Shown here: positions 15,954 through 25,021 of the stretch, in pieces
How positions within the stretch are numbered: position 1 is the stretch's first letter
How the letters are laid out: each line of letters begins with the position of its first letter
Assembly (NCBI GenBank): GCA_012034655.1
Contig: JAAUOZ010000038.1
Coordinates: forward strand, 1-37,107
DNA from: Leptolyngbyaceae cyanobacterium CSU_1_3
GTDB lineage: Bacteria; Cyanobacteriota; Cyanobacteriia; Leptolyngbyales; Leptolyngbyaceae
Length of the DNA: 37,107 bases
Reading direction: 5' to 3'
Program-made: the position numbers and the translations under genes
The notes under the pieces: model-generated
Databases searched by the model: none
Seen by the model: only the letters and a program-made list of their open reading frames with translations
Told to the model about the DNA's origin: nothing

Positions 15954-17258
15954 ATGTATCGAGTGAAGCGGGTGGTCGTTCTATCAAACAAGGGGCAATC
16001 ACTGATGGTATATGCACCAAAAACCTGGCAGGTCGTCAACAAAGTTCGAGTTGTGTACCCGCTCCGTTTGAGAGGAAAGGCTCGCCCGGTGGGGTCAAGG
16101 CTTCTGGTTGGTCAGATTGACCCATCAAGCAAAGCTGAGTCTAGCTTGACAGCCCATCCGCTATTGGCAGTGCTGATCGAAACGAGTGCTGACCTAGTGG
16201 GAATTGCCACCCTGAGCGGAACCTGCCAGTTTCTCAACGGTGCAGGTCAACGCCTGATTGGGTTGTCGCATCCGATCGGCGAGTTGAAGATCGTAGACTT
16301 TCTACTAGAAGAAGAGCGATCGCGGTTTGAGGATACAATTCTGCCGACGGTGCGCGAAACGGGCTACTGGAAAGGTGACATGTACCTCAAGCATCTGCAA
16401 ACAGAGGCGATGATCGCCAGTTCTTGCCATTGGTTTGTGGTAACTGATCCTCAGACGCAAGGGCGATCGCTGGGGATGGTTGTTCGTCCAACGGGGCTTG
16501 CGTCCCCTTGCTCGCCCGATTCGGCTTGTCACATTCCAACCGTTAACTGTGAACGATCGACAAGACCTACCACCGAAGAATGGTCAAAGTTTTTGGCGGT
16601 TGCCGCCCACGAACTCCGCACCCCGCTCGCGATCGTGGCTTCTTCTGCCGAGATTTTGCAAGATTTCGCCGATCGACTCGATGCGCCCAAACGCCAGAAA
16701 CACTTTCAGCGCATTCAGTCTAAGGTCAAACAAATGGCCCAAATTTTGACTAACCTAACCGACCTAGGCGACTATGATCTAGACCCAACCAGGCAGCAAC
16801 CTGTGGCAAGTCAGCCCCAAGAAATCGAGGTAGCTGAGTTTTGCACAGAATTAGTCGAAGATTTGCAAAGTCGAACTCGTGATCACACGATCGTTTTTTC
16901 AGCGCCCACAGAGCTTTCTACCATCCAGGTTGACCCCGCTCTATTACAGCGCATTCTCTCTAACCTGCTTTGCAACAGTCTCAAGTATTCGCCCAACGGC
17001 GGCAGGATCGATCTGGAAGTGAGCCGCGATCGTCAGTTCATCACGTTTCAAGTTCGCGATCAGGGAATGGGCATTCCGATCGCCGATCAACAGCGTTTAT
17101 TTCATTGGTTCTATCGTGCCAGCAATGCGGGAAAAATTCCAGGGACGGGCTTAGGGTTGGCGATCGTTAAGCAGTGTGTCGAGCAACAGGGCGGCGAGAT
17201 TGCCTTGACCAGTGAACTGAATGTGGGAACCACGATCGTTGTAAAGTTGCCTGTTTAA
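15954..17258 (+). CDS. PAS-domain sensor histidine kinase
   Basis: A 434-residue kinase without transmembrane helices. A basic N-terminal stretch (1-60) leads into a PAS-like domain (about 68-190, ADLVGIATLSGTCQFLN). The HisKA domain follows, with His219 in the H-box AAHELRTPL, then the HATPase domain with N-box NLLCNSLKYSPNGG, G1 DQGMGIP, an F-box-like LFHWFYR and G2 GTGLGLAI. All catalytic motifs are intact. AAAGG precedes the ATG. It is convergent with a response regulator gene 125 bases away; the pair may or may not be partners. Confidence 0.92.
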   Translation: MYRVKRVVVLSNKGQSLMVYAPKTWQVVNKVRVVYPLRLRGKARPVGSRLLVGQIDPSSKAESSLTAHPLLAVLIETSADLVGIATLSGTCQFLNGAGQRLIGLSHPIGELKIVDFLLEEERSRFEDTILPTVRETGYWKGDMYLKHLQTEAMIASSCHWFVVTDPQTQGRSLGMVVRPTGLASPCSPDSACHIPTVNCERSTRPTTEEWSKFLAVAAHELRTPLAIVASSAEILQDFADRLDAPKRQKHFQRIQSKVKQMAQILTNLTDLGDYDLDPTRQQPVASQPQEIEVAEFCTELVEDLQSRTRDHTIVFSAPTELSTIQVDPALLQRILSNLLCNSLKYSPNGGRIDLEVSRDRQFITFQVRDQGMGIPIADQQRLFHWFYRASNAGKIPGTGLGLAIVKQCVEQQGGEIALTSELNVGTTIVVKLPV

Positions 17259-17260
17259 TA

Positions 17261-17380
17261 AGTAGCAGGGTGAAATGAAAGCCAACCAGATGCAGAGTTT
17301 CGGCTGCGCTCAACCCTCCTTTAGGGGAGATTTTGAGCCTTGAGCGCAGTCAAAATGCGTCTAAATCATTCTGCTTTCCT
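17261..17380 (-). repeat. About 125-bp dispersed repeat, copy B (inverted relative to copy A)
   Basis: The reverse complement of this stretch aligns with 6685-6809. The core here is TGCGCTCAA...TTGAGCGCA (9-bp stem) enclosing an inner CTCC/GGAG stem. Differences from copy A within the stem partly preserve pairing. It fills almost the whole gap between the convergent histidine kinase and response regulator genes, beginning 2 bases after one stop codon and ending 3 before the other. Confidence 0.85.
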
Positions 17381-17383
17381 GGC

Positions 17384-18076
17384 TTAGCTCGACAAATTCA
17401 TCTGACGTAGTACATTAATCTTGGCTGGATTTAGCAATTCTTGCAGGCTAGAAACTTCGTTGAGTAGAGAGAGTTCGCGGGCGCATTCTTCTTCTAAGAT
17501 TGCAACATATCGATCGACATCTTTGTCTAAAACTGACTTTTTTAGCATGTAGGTTGCGACATTGATGTTGGAAATTGGATGGCGTAAATTTTGAGAAACT
17601 TTTTTGAGCAATGCATGATGAATATCTGCGAGTTCTTGATAGGTTTGAAGCTGCTTTTCAAGGGACTCCATTCGCTCATTTTCTGCAAAATAGTGTTGCA
17701 TCAATCTGGAATATTTTTGTAGGCAGGTGACCACGGCCTTCAACAATTCATCTTTTGTGAAAGGTTTGGTCAGATAGTCGTCTGCCCCTAGCTCCATGCC
17801 CATCCGCATATCTGCCCGCTCTGCCCGACCCGTCAAAAAGATAAAAGGAGTCGTTGCGGTAGATTTGTGTTGCCTCAATTGTGACAAAACGCTGTACCCA
17901 TCTAGGTGGGGCATTGTCACATCACAGATGATCAAATCTGGGGTTTTTTCTTGAGCGATTTGTATACCAATTTGGCTATCAGTTGCAGTCAGGGTCTCAA
18001 ACTTTTGAATTTCAAGAATGCTTTCAATATTTTCTAAGATTTCTGCATCGTCTTCAATAACTAAAATACTACTCAT
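17384..18076 (-). CDS. Response regulator with C-terminal degenerate DHp domain
   Basis: A 230-residue protein. Residues 1-120 form a complete receiver domain: acidic pair Glu8/Asp9/Asp10, phospho-acceptor Asp52 (ICDVTMP), Thr82 and Lys104 (TKPF). A coiled coil follows (about 125-155). The last part looks like a HisKA/DHp helical hairpin (KKVSQNLRHPISNIN), but the position of the phospho-accepting His is Gln162, and no ATPase domain follows. It therefore probably dimerises or binds a kinase and is not a kinase itself. There is no DNA-binding domain. Confidence 0.85.
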   Translation of the reverse strand: MSSILVIEDDAEILENIESILEIQKFETLTATDSQIGIQIAQEKTPDLIICDVTMPHLDGYSVLSQLRQHKSTATTPFIFLTGRAERADMRMGMELGADDYLTKPFTKDELLKAVVTCLQKYSRLMQHYFAENERMESLEKQLQTYQELADIHHALLKKVSQNLRHPISNINVATYMLKKSVLDKDVDRYVAILEEECARELSLLNEVSSLQELLNPAKINVLRQMNLSS

Positions 18077-18276
18077 GGGCTTTTATCAGGCCTAAAGTGA
18101 GGGGCTAAAACTAAAGCTTTGGGTAGAGCATCCTAGACTCATTTTTAACTCAATTTTTATGAACTTTCAAGTGTGTAAAATTCCTGTCTTTAGCTTTCTG
18201 GCTCATCGCATCTCCTTGCATAGCAAAATTAGGGATGGGGCATTCATCCCTTGTTGGGTTGGGCATCGTCAAAGAC

Positions 18277-19602
18277 TTACAACAAGATGGCAGCCCGATC
18301 GGCAAGGTTCGATCGTTCTCCTTTTAGCAGAGTGATATGGGGCGCGATCGCTTCCTCCTTAAATCGCTCCACCACATAGGTTAAGCCATTGCTGGCGGCA
18401 TCTACGTAGGGGTTGTCAATTTGATCGGGGTCGCCCGTCAGCACGACTTTGGTTCCTTCGCCAGCGCGAGTGAGGATGGTTTTGACCTCGTGAGGAGTAA
18501 GGTTTTGCGCTTCATCGACAATGAGAAACTGATTGGGCATGGTGCGGCCGCGAATGTAGGTTAACGGCTCGATTTGCAGCAGCCCATGTTCGATCAGTTC
18601 TTCGTGCCCCCGTCGCCAGTGGCTGGGTTTGCCAGAGGGATCTTGTGTGCCAAAAATCAGATCAAAGTTGTCGTAGAGTGGCTGCATCCAGGGGTTGAGT
18701 TTTTCGTCAATGTCGCCTGGCAGATAGCCCAGATCTTTTCCCATGGGCACAACGGGTCGAGAAATGACCAGCCGACTGTAGATGCGATCGTCTGCGACTT
18801 TTTGTAGCCCAGCGGCGATCGCTAGCAAAGTTTTTCCAGTTCCCGCTTTGCCAACCAGCGTCACCAACGACACCGAATCTCGCAGCAGCAAATCGAGGGC
18901 AAAGTTTTGTTCACGGTTGCGGGGGGCGATGCGAGAAATGCCAGAGCGCGGAATTTTGGCGATCGGAATCACTTTGCCCGTGGTTCCATCTACGGTGGCC
19001 AGGGCCGTGCGGTTGGGTTTGGTGACATCCACCAGCGTCAAAGCTTGATTGGGAAAGAACGCCTGAGGTAGCCCAATTGCGCCGTGTTGAAAGAGGCGAT
19101 CGATGTCTTCGCCGTCTACGGTGACTTCTGTAATACCTGTGTAGAGATCGTCTACATCAACTTTGTCGGTTTTATAGTCTTCGGCAATTAGCCCCAGCGC
19201 ATCCGCTTTAATTCGCAGGTTAATATCTTTGCTAACCATAATGACTGGGCACTCGCACTGCCGCATCAGTTCTAGGGCGACGGCCAAAATGGCATTGTCT
19301 GCCCGATCGCCTTCCAATTCTGCGGGGAGTTCCTGAAGGGTTTCTCGGTGGCAGAGAGCCACTTGCACAGAGCCACCATTGTCGAGGGCAATGCCTTTGG
19401 TGAGATGGCCTTTCTGCCGAAGTTCGTCGAGGGTGCGTGAGGCTTGGCGGGCATTTCGCCCGGTCACTTCTGGCTGTTTTTTGAAGCGATCTAGTTCTTC
19501 AATAATTGTGATCGGCAGTACAACGTCATTGTCCTCAAATCGAAGAATTGCGCTGGGATCGTGGAGCAAGACGTTCGTATCTAAAACGAAGGTTTTCTTC
19601 AT
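18277..19602 (-). CDS. phoH: PIN domain-PhoH family ATPase
   Basis: An NTP-dependent PhoH2-type protein of about 441 residues. An N-terminal PIN nuclease domain has its acidic residues in FVLDTNVLLHDP, EELDRFKK and RADNAILAVA. The C-terminal PhoH ATPase has Walker A VGKAGTGKTLL, Walker B FLIVDEAQN and the sensor LTGDPDQIDNPYVD. PIN-PhoH proteins unwind and cut RNA in studied bacteria (family knowledge). I chose ATG at 19602 (MKKTFVLDTN), as in typical homologues; an in-frame TTG at 19623 would add seven residues. It appears monocistronic. Confidence 0.92.
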   Translation of the reverse strand: MKKTFVLDTNVLLHDPSAILRFEDNDVVLPITIIEELDRFKKQPEVTGRNARQASRTLDELRQKGHLTKGIALDNGGSVQVALCHRETLQELPAELEGDRADNAILAVALELMRQCECPVIMVSKDINLRIKADALGLIAEDYKTDKVDVDDLYTGITEVTVDGEDIDRLFQHGAIGLPQAFFPNQALTLVDVTKPNRTALATVDGTTGKVIPIAKIPRSGISRIAPRNREQNFALDLLLRDSVSLVTLVGKAGTGKTLLAIAAGLQKVADDRIYSRLVISRPVVPMGKDLGYLPGDIDEKLNPWMQPLYDNFDLIFGTQDPSGKPSHWRRGHEELIEHGLLQIEPLTYIRGRTMPNQFLIVDEAQNLTPHEVKTILTRAGEGTKVVLTGDPDQIDNPYVDAASNGLTYVVERFKEEAIAPHITLLKGERSNLADRAAILL

Positions 19603-20029
19603 GAAAGAATTCTCAAACAACAAGCAAACTGTCGCGATGTGAATCGTAGGCTCTAATGTACATCGCAGGGTGTCCTAAATTTTGCGATCGCGTCGCAAAA
19701 CATAGAACCTGTTGTGGGGTTTACATGACTTTTGCCTCAATTTCTTTTGAGGGATGGGGGGGTTGGCTTCGTTATGCGGCGCGAGGCAAGTTGCCTGGGG
19801 CAAGTATCAGGACAAAGCAGCACGATCGAGGGGTTTCTTAAGATTTGTTGGAGTGCGTCTTTTCTTCACAAGTTTCTCAACTTGTTTTCATATAAGAAGA
19901 GAAGAGTAGACTCTGATGGACTAGGAAGTTGGGATCGCAGGGTTGAGCTTCTAAACTAGCTTCACGATCGACCAGTTTGCACTCGACACATTTGCACTAA
20001 ATTTTTGCACTAAATTCAGGAGATGTAGA
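19603..20029. other. Divergent intergenic region, promoter area with duplicated word
   Basis: There is no gene here. TTTGCACTAAAT occurs at 19991-20002 and again at 20004-20015, directly before an AGGAG ribosome binding site (20018-20022) for the universal stress protein; a diverged third copy (TTTGCACTCGAC) lies just upstream. The duplication sits in the likely 5' leader. Confidence 0.6.
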
Positions 20030-20542
20030 ATGCTGGAAAGAATTTTAGTCGCGTTGGATAGTCCTGAGACAAATGAACCTTTGGTAACGACGGCCATTGC
20101 TCTGGCAAAGCCTACCCATGCTCGGCTGCTGCTGTTGCACGCGCTGCCGCTAGAAAAGGATGAGACTTCAGAAGATGAGGGCCATGTATGTTTAGATAGC
20201 AGCGACTATACGAGCGAGAACCATTTAGAATGGCAGCGCTGTCAGATCGATGATTTGGAAAAACTACGATTGATCTACATAGCCGTCAAAGCTGCGGGTA
20301 TTTTTGCAGACATCGCTCAGCCGATCGGTGATCCTGGGCAGAGAATTTGCCAAATTGCTCGACAATGGGGGGCTGATTTAATTGTGATGGGCAAAAAGAA
20401 TTCTTCTGATACAGATCAAGCAACGCTGGGGAGTGTTAGCCGATACGTTACAAATCATGCTTTTTGCTCAACGGTAGTCATGCAAAATCAACCCTGCGAT
20501 CAGGTCGTGGCCAAAGATTTTGCAATGGCAATGGCGACCTAA
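20030..20542 (+). CDS. Universal stress protein (UspA family)
   Basis: A 170-residue single-domain Usp. It starts with the typical beta strand MLERILVALD and ends with ADLIVMGKKNSSDTDQATLGSVSRYVTNHAFCSTVVM. This matches the nucleotide-binding region GxxG-(9x)-G(S/T), but the first part is altered (GKKNSSDTD), so ATP binding is uncertain. AGGAG at 20018-20022 fixes the start. The acidic insert near residues 43-55 (EKDETSEDEG) is unusual. The target is unknown. Confidence 0.9.
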   Translation: MLERILVALDSPETNEPLVTTAIALAKPTHARLLLLHALPLEKDETSEDEGHVCLDSSDYTSENHLEWQRCQIDDLEKLRLIYIAVKAAGIFADIAQPIGDPGQRICQIARQWGADLIVMGKKNSSDTDQATLGSVSRYVTNHAFCSTVVMQNQPCDQVVAKDFAMAMAT

Positions 20543-20678
20543 GAAACCGCCGGAGCGCTGAGACTTGAGGAAAATTGGGTAGGCTGATAGTTACGATCCT
20601 CAATTCAACTCAAACACCTTGATCTAGCTTGATCTAGACTGAAGGAGCGATCGCACACCCTACCCACGACACGGCCCA

Positions 20679-21731
20679 ATGACGACGAGAGAAGAGATCC
20701 TCCAATCCTTTAACCCAAACGATATTGGGGTTGACAATGGCAATTTGTTGGGGTTGCCCTTTGATTACGACTCTGCCAGCATTATTGTGATCGGCGTTCC
20801 CTGGGAAGTCACGGTCTCTTACCAGGCTGGCACTGCCGCCGCCCCGCAGGCGATCCTTCAGGCTTCTCGTCAGTTAGATATTTTCGATTTTGATTATCCC
20901 TCTGGGTGGCAACAGGGAATTTTCATGATGGAAATTCCGCAGAAGATTCAACAAAAAAGTGATGCCCTCAGACAGGATGCAACTCGGATTATTGAAGGTC
21001 TGGAGCAAGGCAAATCGATCGCAGAGGATGCCGAGCTTTCTCAAGTTTTGCGGATGCTCAACCAGGAATGTCGAGCCGTCAACCAATGGCTTTATGGACA
21101 GGCTCAGGCAGCGATGAACCTCGGCAAGCAAGTAGCAGTGGTGGGCGGTGATCACAGTGTGCCGCTGGGGTATCTGCAAGCCTTGGCCGATCGCTACCCT
21201 GAATTTGGCGTGTTGCACATTGATGCCCATGCCGATTTGCGCGATGCCTATGAAGGGTTTGAGTTTTCTCACGCTTCGATTATGTTTAATGCACTGCAAC
21301 TGCCGCAACTCTCAAAGCTGGTGCAGGTGGGCATTCGGGATGTTTGCCACGATGAGATTCATTTGATTCAACAATCCAATGGGCGCGTTTCTGCTTACTA
21401 TGATCCGATGCTCAAAGAGAAGCTCTACGCGGGCATTCCCTGGCTAGAAATCTGTCAGCAAATTGTTGCAGAACTTCCACAACAGGTTTACATCAGTTTC
21501 GACATTGATGGACTCGACCCCAAACTTTGCCCCAACACAGGTACGCCCGTTCCGGGTGGGCTGGAGCTAGAGCAAGCCTTTTGCCTGTTTCGGGAAGTGG
21601 TTCGCAGTGGGCGGCAGATTATCGGGTTTGATGTGGTAGAAGTGGGCGATCGCGAGTGGGATGGCAACGTTGGCGCGAGGGCCGTTTATAAACTGTGCAA
21701 TTTGATGGGTTTGTCTCAGCTTGAGGACTAA
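20679..21731 (+). CDS. Agmatinase/arginase-family ureohydrolase
   Basis: A 350-residue metal-dependent hydrolase that would cleave a guanidino compound to urea. Metal ligands are intact: His159 (GGDHS), Asp182, His184 and Asp186 (DAHADLRD), and the later pair in SFDIDGLDP. The C-terminal Glu is in VVEVGDREWDGN. Compared with classic agmatinases of about 300-320 residues it has an extra segment (about residues 85-148) before the first metal motif. That is also a feature of some cyanobacterial paralogues, one of which was shown to be a nickel guanidine hydrolase. No nickel chaperone genes are adjacent, so agmatinase, guanidine hydrolase or another substrate all remain possible. Confidence 0.88.
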   Translation: MTTREEILQSFNPNDIGVDNGNLLGLPFDYDSASIIVIGVPWEVTVSYQAGTAAAPQAILQASRQLDIFDFDYPSGWQQGIFMMEIPQKIQQKSDALRQDATRIIEGLEQGKSIAEDAELSQVLRMLNQECRAVNQWLYGQAQAAMNLGKQVAVVGGDHSVPLGYLQALADRYPEFGVLHIDAHADLRDAYEGFEFSHASIMFNALQLPQLSKLVQVGIRDVCHDEIHLIQQSNGRVSAYYDPMLKEKLYAGIPWLEICQQIVAELPQQVYISFDIDGLDPKLCPNTGTPVPGGLELEQAFCLFREVVRSGRQIIGFDVVEVGDREWDGNVGARAVYKLCNLMGLSQLED

Positions 21732-21791
21732 GAAACAGGCACGAACATTAAAGGCGTTGCTGAATAAGGGGATGATTGATCTGCAAGTCCT

Positions 21792-22819
21792 CTATGGGTT
21801 TGATGGTGGGTTTGATGGTGGGTTTGATGGGTTTGTCCAGATGGGGAGCCGATCGACCTGTTGGAGGGTTAGATCAATATAGCGGGTCTGCCCTTGAACG
21901 ATCGCTGTGCCAAAGTAGCCGTTGCTGCCGTCGTGGGTGTGGTAGCCGCTGTCGATGGCGGTGTAGCGTCTTTGCTGTCGAGCCTGGTTGAAGGGCGAAC
22001 CGACTGACCAAGGCCACCGGGAGGCAAATAGCACGATCGGAACGTTATCAACCCAATCGCGCTGCCCATGCAGATGATAGATGCGATCGGCAAGATCAAA
22101 TCCAGCTTCACCATCAAATGCGCCCCCCACCGAAACCACGCTCAGTTTTGGCTTCAGGCTTTTATCTAGGTAGGGTACTGCACCCAACGCAACCTGGACA
22201 CCACCGCTAGTGCCAATCAAAATCAAATGAATGGGTTGGCGAGTAGCTTGGGAAAGGGGATGAGCGGCATTCATACGATCGAGAATGGCCGCCGCAATGC
22301 CCTGGTTGTAAACCGGAGCGTAGCGATCGTCTGCGGAAATAGCAAACCGCCACAGGTTACGGATTTTAATCAAGATTCCAGCATTTTTGAACCAGCCTTC
22401 TTTTTTTGCACGGCCTGCCAAAACGGGGCTAAAAACCTTTGCCCGCCCAAATCTTGGTTGGCGGCTGAATAGGGAAACACATCGCTTACGGTGACGCAAT
22501 TGGGGTGGCGCTGTTGGAGGTGGCCGAGAAAAAGCTCTTCTCCGGGGGTCAATTCATTGCTAGAAGCATCGCCCACACCCGGTAGGTAGACCATGTAGCA
22601 ATCGATTTTAGTGGGTTTGGTGGTGGGGCGATCGGTAGCAGGCAGCTTCAAGTTGTCTCGCTTTAAGCCCAGCCCTTCTGCCCCTTGGGAGAGCCACCAG
22701 ACCAACGTTCCAACGGGGGCAACGGTTCCCCACACCAAAAGCAACGCGCCTCCCACAAAAAACAGCTTGAGCGTGTCTCCCCGCAGACGTAATAAAATTC
22801 TCTGAATCAACGACAGCAT
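21792..22819 (-). CDS. Membrane-anchored alpha/beta-hydrolase-like protein (frameshifted)
   Basis: The reconstructed protein is about 342 residues. It has an N-terminal transmembrane helix (about 18-40, LFFVGGALLLVWGTVAP), then a soluble domain (YMVYLPGVGDASS...). The putative nucleophile elbow is GTSGG (LILIGTSGGVQ), and candidate acid/His residues lie in IYHLHGQRDW and GYHTHDG. The frame breaks in a T7 run at 22401-22407 (A7 on the coding strand): AVQKK continues as EGWFKNAGILIKIRNLW if one A is added. Open segments are 22370-22819 and 21792-22499. The C-terminus ends in NPSNPPSNPPSNP, encoded by a 12-bp tandem repeat. The substrate is unknown. Confidence 0.75.
21796..21828. repeat. 12-bp tandem repeat at the 3' end of the hydrolase gene
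   Basis: The unit GGGTTTGATGGT occurs twice in full and once in part (21796, 21808, 21820). It encodes the Asn-Pro-Ser-Pro tail on the minus strand just before the stop codon, so copy-number change would alter tail length by four residues without shifting frame. Confidence 0.85.
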
Positions 22820-22981
22820 TTAAATTTGGTATTGTGTTTTTGAGCTTTAGTTTTTTTGGAATCAAGAGGTCATTTTCTCATCATTTTTTCTCATTCTAGA
22901 GAGTACAAAATTCTGTGCCAGGTGAATGAGCGATCGGGGAAGATGGGTTACAGTCGATCGTAGAGTTAGGGGTGAAAAATT

Positions 22982-23542
22982 GTGGCGCGTCATCATACTA
23001 GAGGAGGAGTTGGGCAAACGCTGGTAAAGGCACTCTCGCTGAATTCAGATTTTTATGAGGATGCTCACAACACATCTAGAAACCGTCGTCTAGCATTAAC
23101 GATCGTATTGTTGGCTGCATTCTCTCATATGTTGGGAACTACAGTCATTTTGTTGATTAATCGAGCGACATTGCCCATGTTATCGATCGCACTTTTTTTG
23201 AATGGTCTTAGCGTGGTTGTGGGCTATTATTTTTGGACGTTTACCATCTTTAAAATTGGGCAGTGGCTCAAGCCGATCGATCCAACCTATGGCGATTTGC
23301 TCAGTCCGATCGGGTTTGCCTATGCGCCTCAAGTGTTGAACTTTTTGACGTTGATTCCTTTGTTTGGTAGACCGATCGAGTTTATTTTAGCCGTCTGGAG
23401 TCTGCTGGCCGTGATTGTAGCCATTCGTCAGGGGTTAGATATTCGCACGCGCTCGGCAGCATTTATTAGTGTGGTGGGGTTTCCCTTGATTCAAACTGCG
23501 GTGGGGTTAGTGCAGGTGCTCGCGCAAGAATGGGTGAGCTAA
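22982..23542 (+). CDS. Yip1-like multi-spanning membrane protein
   Basis: A 186-residue protein with about four to five transmembrane helices (about 38-58, 63-88, 112-130, 133-150 and 160-178). The layout and the motif FAYAPQVLNFLTLIPLFG resemble the Yip1 domain family, which has no settled bacterial role. I use GTG at 22982, after GGGGTGAAAAATT. It is 85 bases upstream of the symporter gene and could share a transcript. Confidence 0.75.
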   Translation: MARHHTRGGVGQTLVKALSLNSDFYEDAHNTSRNRRLALTIVLLAAFSHMLGTTVILLINRATLPMLSIALFLNGLSVVVGYYFWTFTIFKIGQWLKPIDPTYGDLLSPIGFAYAPQVLNFLTLIPLFGRPIEFILAVWSLLAVIVAIRQGLDIRTRSAAFISVVGFPLIQTAVGLVQVLAQEWVS

Positions 23543-23627
23543 AACTTGAGTTCTTGTCACACATGGCTCCAGTTGCATGAGTCAGTAATGTTAGAGTGAG
23601 CCGTATTCCTTCGATCGGACTGGCTAC

Positions 23628-24866
23628 ATGAGTTTATCTACGCTGATCTTGGTTGCTCTGGGCGCTGGCATTGCGTTTGGTGCAGTATTGAATGGAGTGT
23701 TTCCAGATGCGATCGTTCCCCTTGATCATTATCTTCTCGATCCGTTGGGGAAAGCGTTTCTCCGACTGATTCAATTTGTAGTGATTCCGATTGTGTTTTC
23801 TTCGCTGATTTTGGGTTTAACTCGGATTCAAAACGCGGCTCAGGTGGGGCGCTATACGCTGAAATTGTTGACCAGCTATGCGGTGACGACGCTAGTTGCG
23901 GTGGGTTTGAGCATGGCGATCGCGCTGATTCTCCGGCCTGGTGCAGCCATGACGGGGTTGACCGTCAGCAAAGCGACAACGGTGACAGTAGAGCGATCGT
24001 TGATCGAATGGCTCGTAAGTTTGATTCCGGTGAATCCGCTGGAGGCACTCAGTACGGGGAATCTTTTGCAAACTATTTTCTCGGCTGCTTTGATTGGCAT
24101 TGGCATCCAACTTGCAGGGGAGAAGGCTTCTAGCTTTGTGACGTTGATCGAGAGTTGCTATGTGATCAGCGAAAAAATTCTGTCTGTGATCTTGTACACG
24201 GCTCCGATCGGGGTATTTGCGCTCATCAGTTCTGTGATTGCAACCCAGGGGTTAGAATTGATCACGCGACTGCTAGTTTATATAGTCGGATTGCTGATCG
24301 TAGATGCGTGCATGATTTCATTCTATGTTGTGGTTCTCTGGCTATTTAAGCTGAAGCCTATTCACTTTTTTAGAAGCTTTTTCCCAGCATTGTCTCTAGC
24401 ATTCGGCGCAGCAAGTTCTAACGCAGCGTTGCCTGTGGCTTTACAGAATGCTCAAGAAAGTTATGGGATGCGCGAAGACATTGCCAGTTTTGCTATTCCT
24501 TTAGGAACTGCCCTAAAACGAGATGGTGCGGCCGTCTTTCAAGGATTCAATGCAATTTTTATTGCTCAGATTTATCAAATTCCAATCACGACTTCATTGC
24601 TGTTGTCGATCGCCCTTGGTACTTTTCTCGTTTCTTTTAGTACTCCTGGCGTTCCTGGTTCTGGCATCATTACCATGACGACGGTGTTGTCAGCCGCAGG
24701 GTTGCCCGTGCAGGGGGTCGCGATCGTAGCAGGAGTCGATCGTCTCACCGACGGCTTCAAAACGGTGCTCAATGTGGTGGGCAATTTGGTTAGCGCTAGC
24801 ATTCTCAGCCGTTGGGAAGGGAGCGCAGAGCGCCCGATCGATGATCCGCTGAGAGCGCATTCCTAA
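23628..24866 (+). CDS. DAACS-family dicarboxylate/amino acid:cation symporter
   Basis: A 412-residue secondary transporter of the GltP/DctA family with the usual eight helices and two hairpins. Family landmarks: the HP1-like AASSNAALPVALQNAQE, the TM7 segment PLGTALKRDGAAVFQGF, and the HP2-like SFSTPGVPGSGIITM. In well-studied members TM7 carries NMDGT for sodium and substrate coupling; here it reads KRDGA, keeping only Asp and Gly. Transport is likely, but ion and substrate may differ from glutamate transporters. No strong RBS is seen before the ATG. Confidence 0.9.
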   Translation: MSLSTLILVALGAGIAFGAVLNGVFPDAIVPLDHYLLDPLGKAFLRLIQFVVIPIVFSSLILGLTRIQNAAQVGRYTLKLLTSYAVTTLVAVGLSMAIALILRPGAAMTGLTVSKATTVTVERSLIEWLVSLIPVNPLEALSTGNLLQTIFSAALIGIGIQLAGEKASSFVTLIESCYVISEKILSVILYTAPIGVFALISSVIATQGLELITRLLVYIVGLLIVDACMISFYVVVLWLFKLKPIHFFRSFFPALSLAFGAASSNAALPVALQNAQESYGMREDIASFAIPLGTALKRDGAAVFQGFNAIFIAQIYQIPITTSLLLSIALGTFLVSFSTPGVPGSGIITMTTVLSAAGLPVQGVAIVAGVDRLTDGFKTVLNVVGNLVSASILSRWEGSAERPIDDPLRAHS

Positions 24867-24890
24867 ATAAAAGCTTAAGGCAATGCAGGT

Positions 24891-24944
<54 letters not shown>

Positions 24945-25021
24945 TTGGCAGAGGTCAGTCTTGATTTTGGATACGAGTTGCCGATTCTGTGTACACCCTA
25001 TGAACTTCTCGGAGGTTGATG

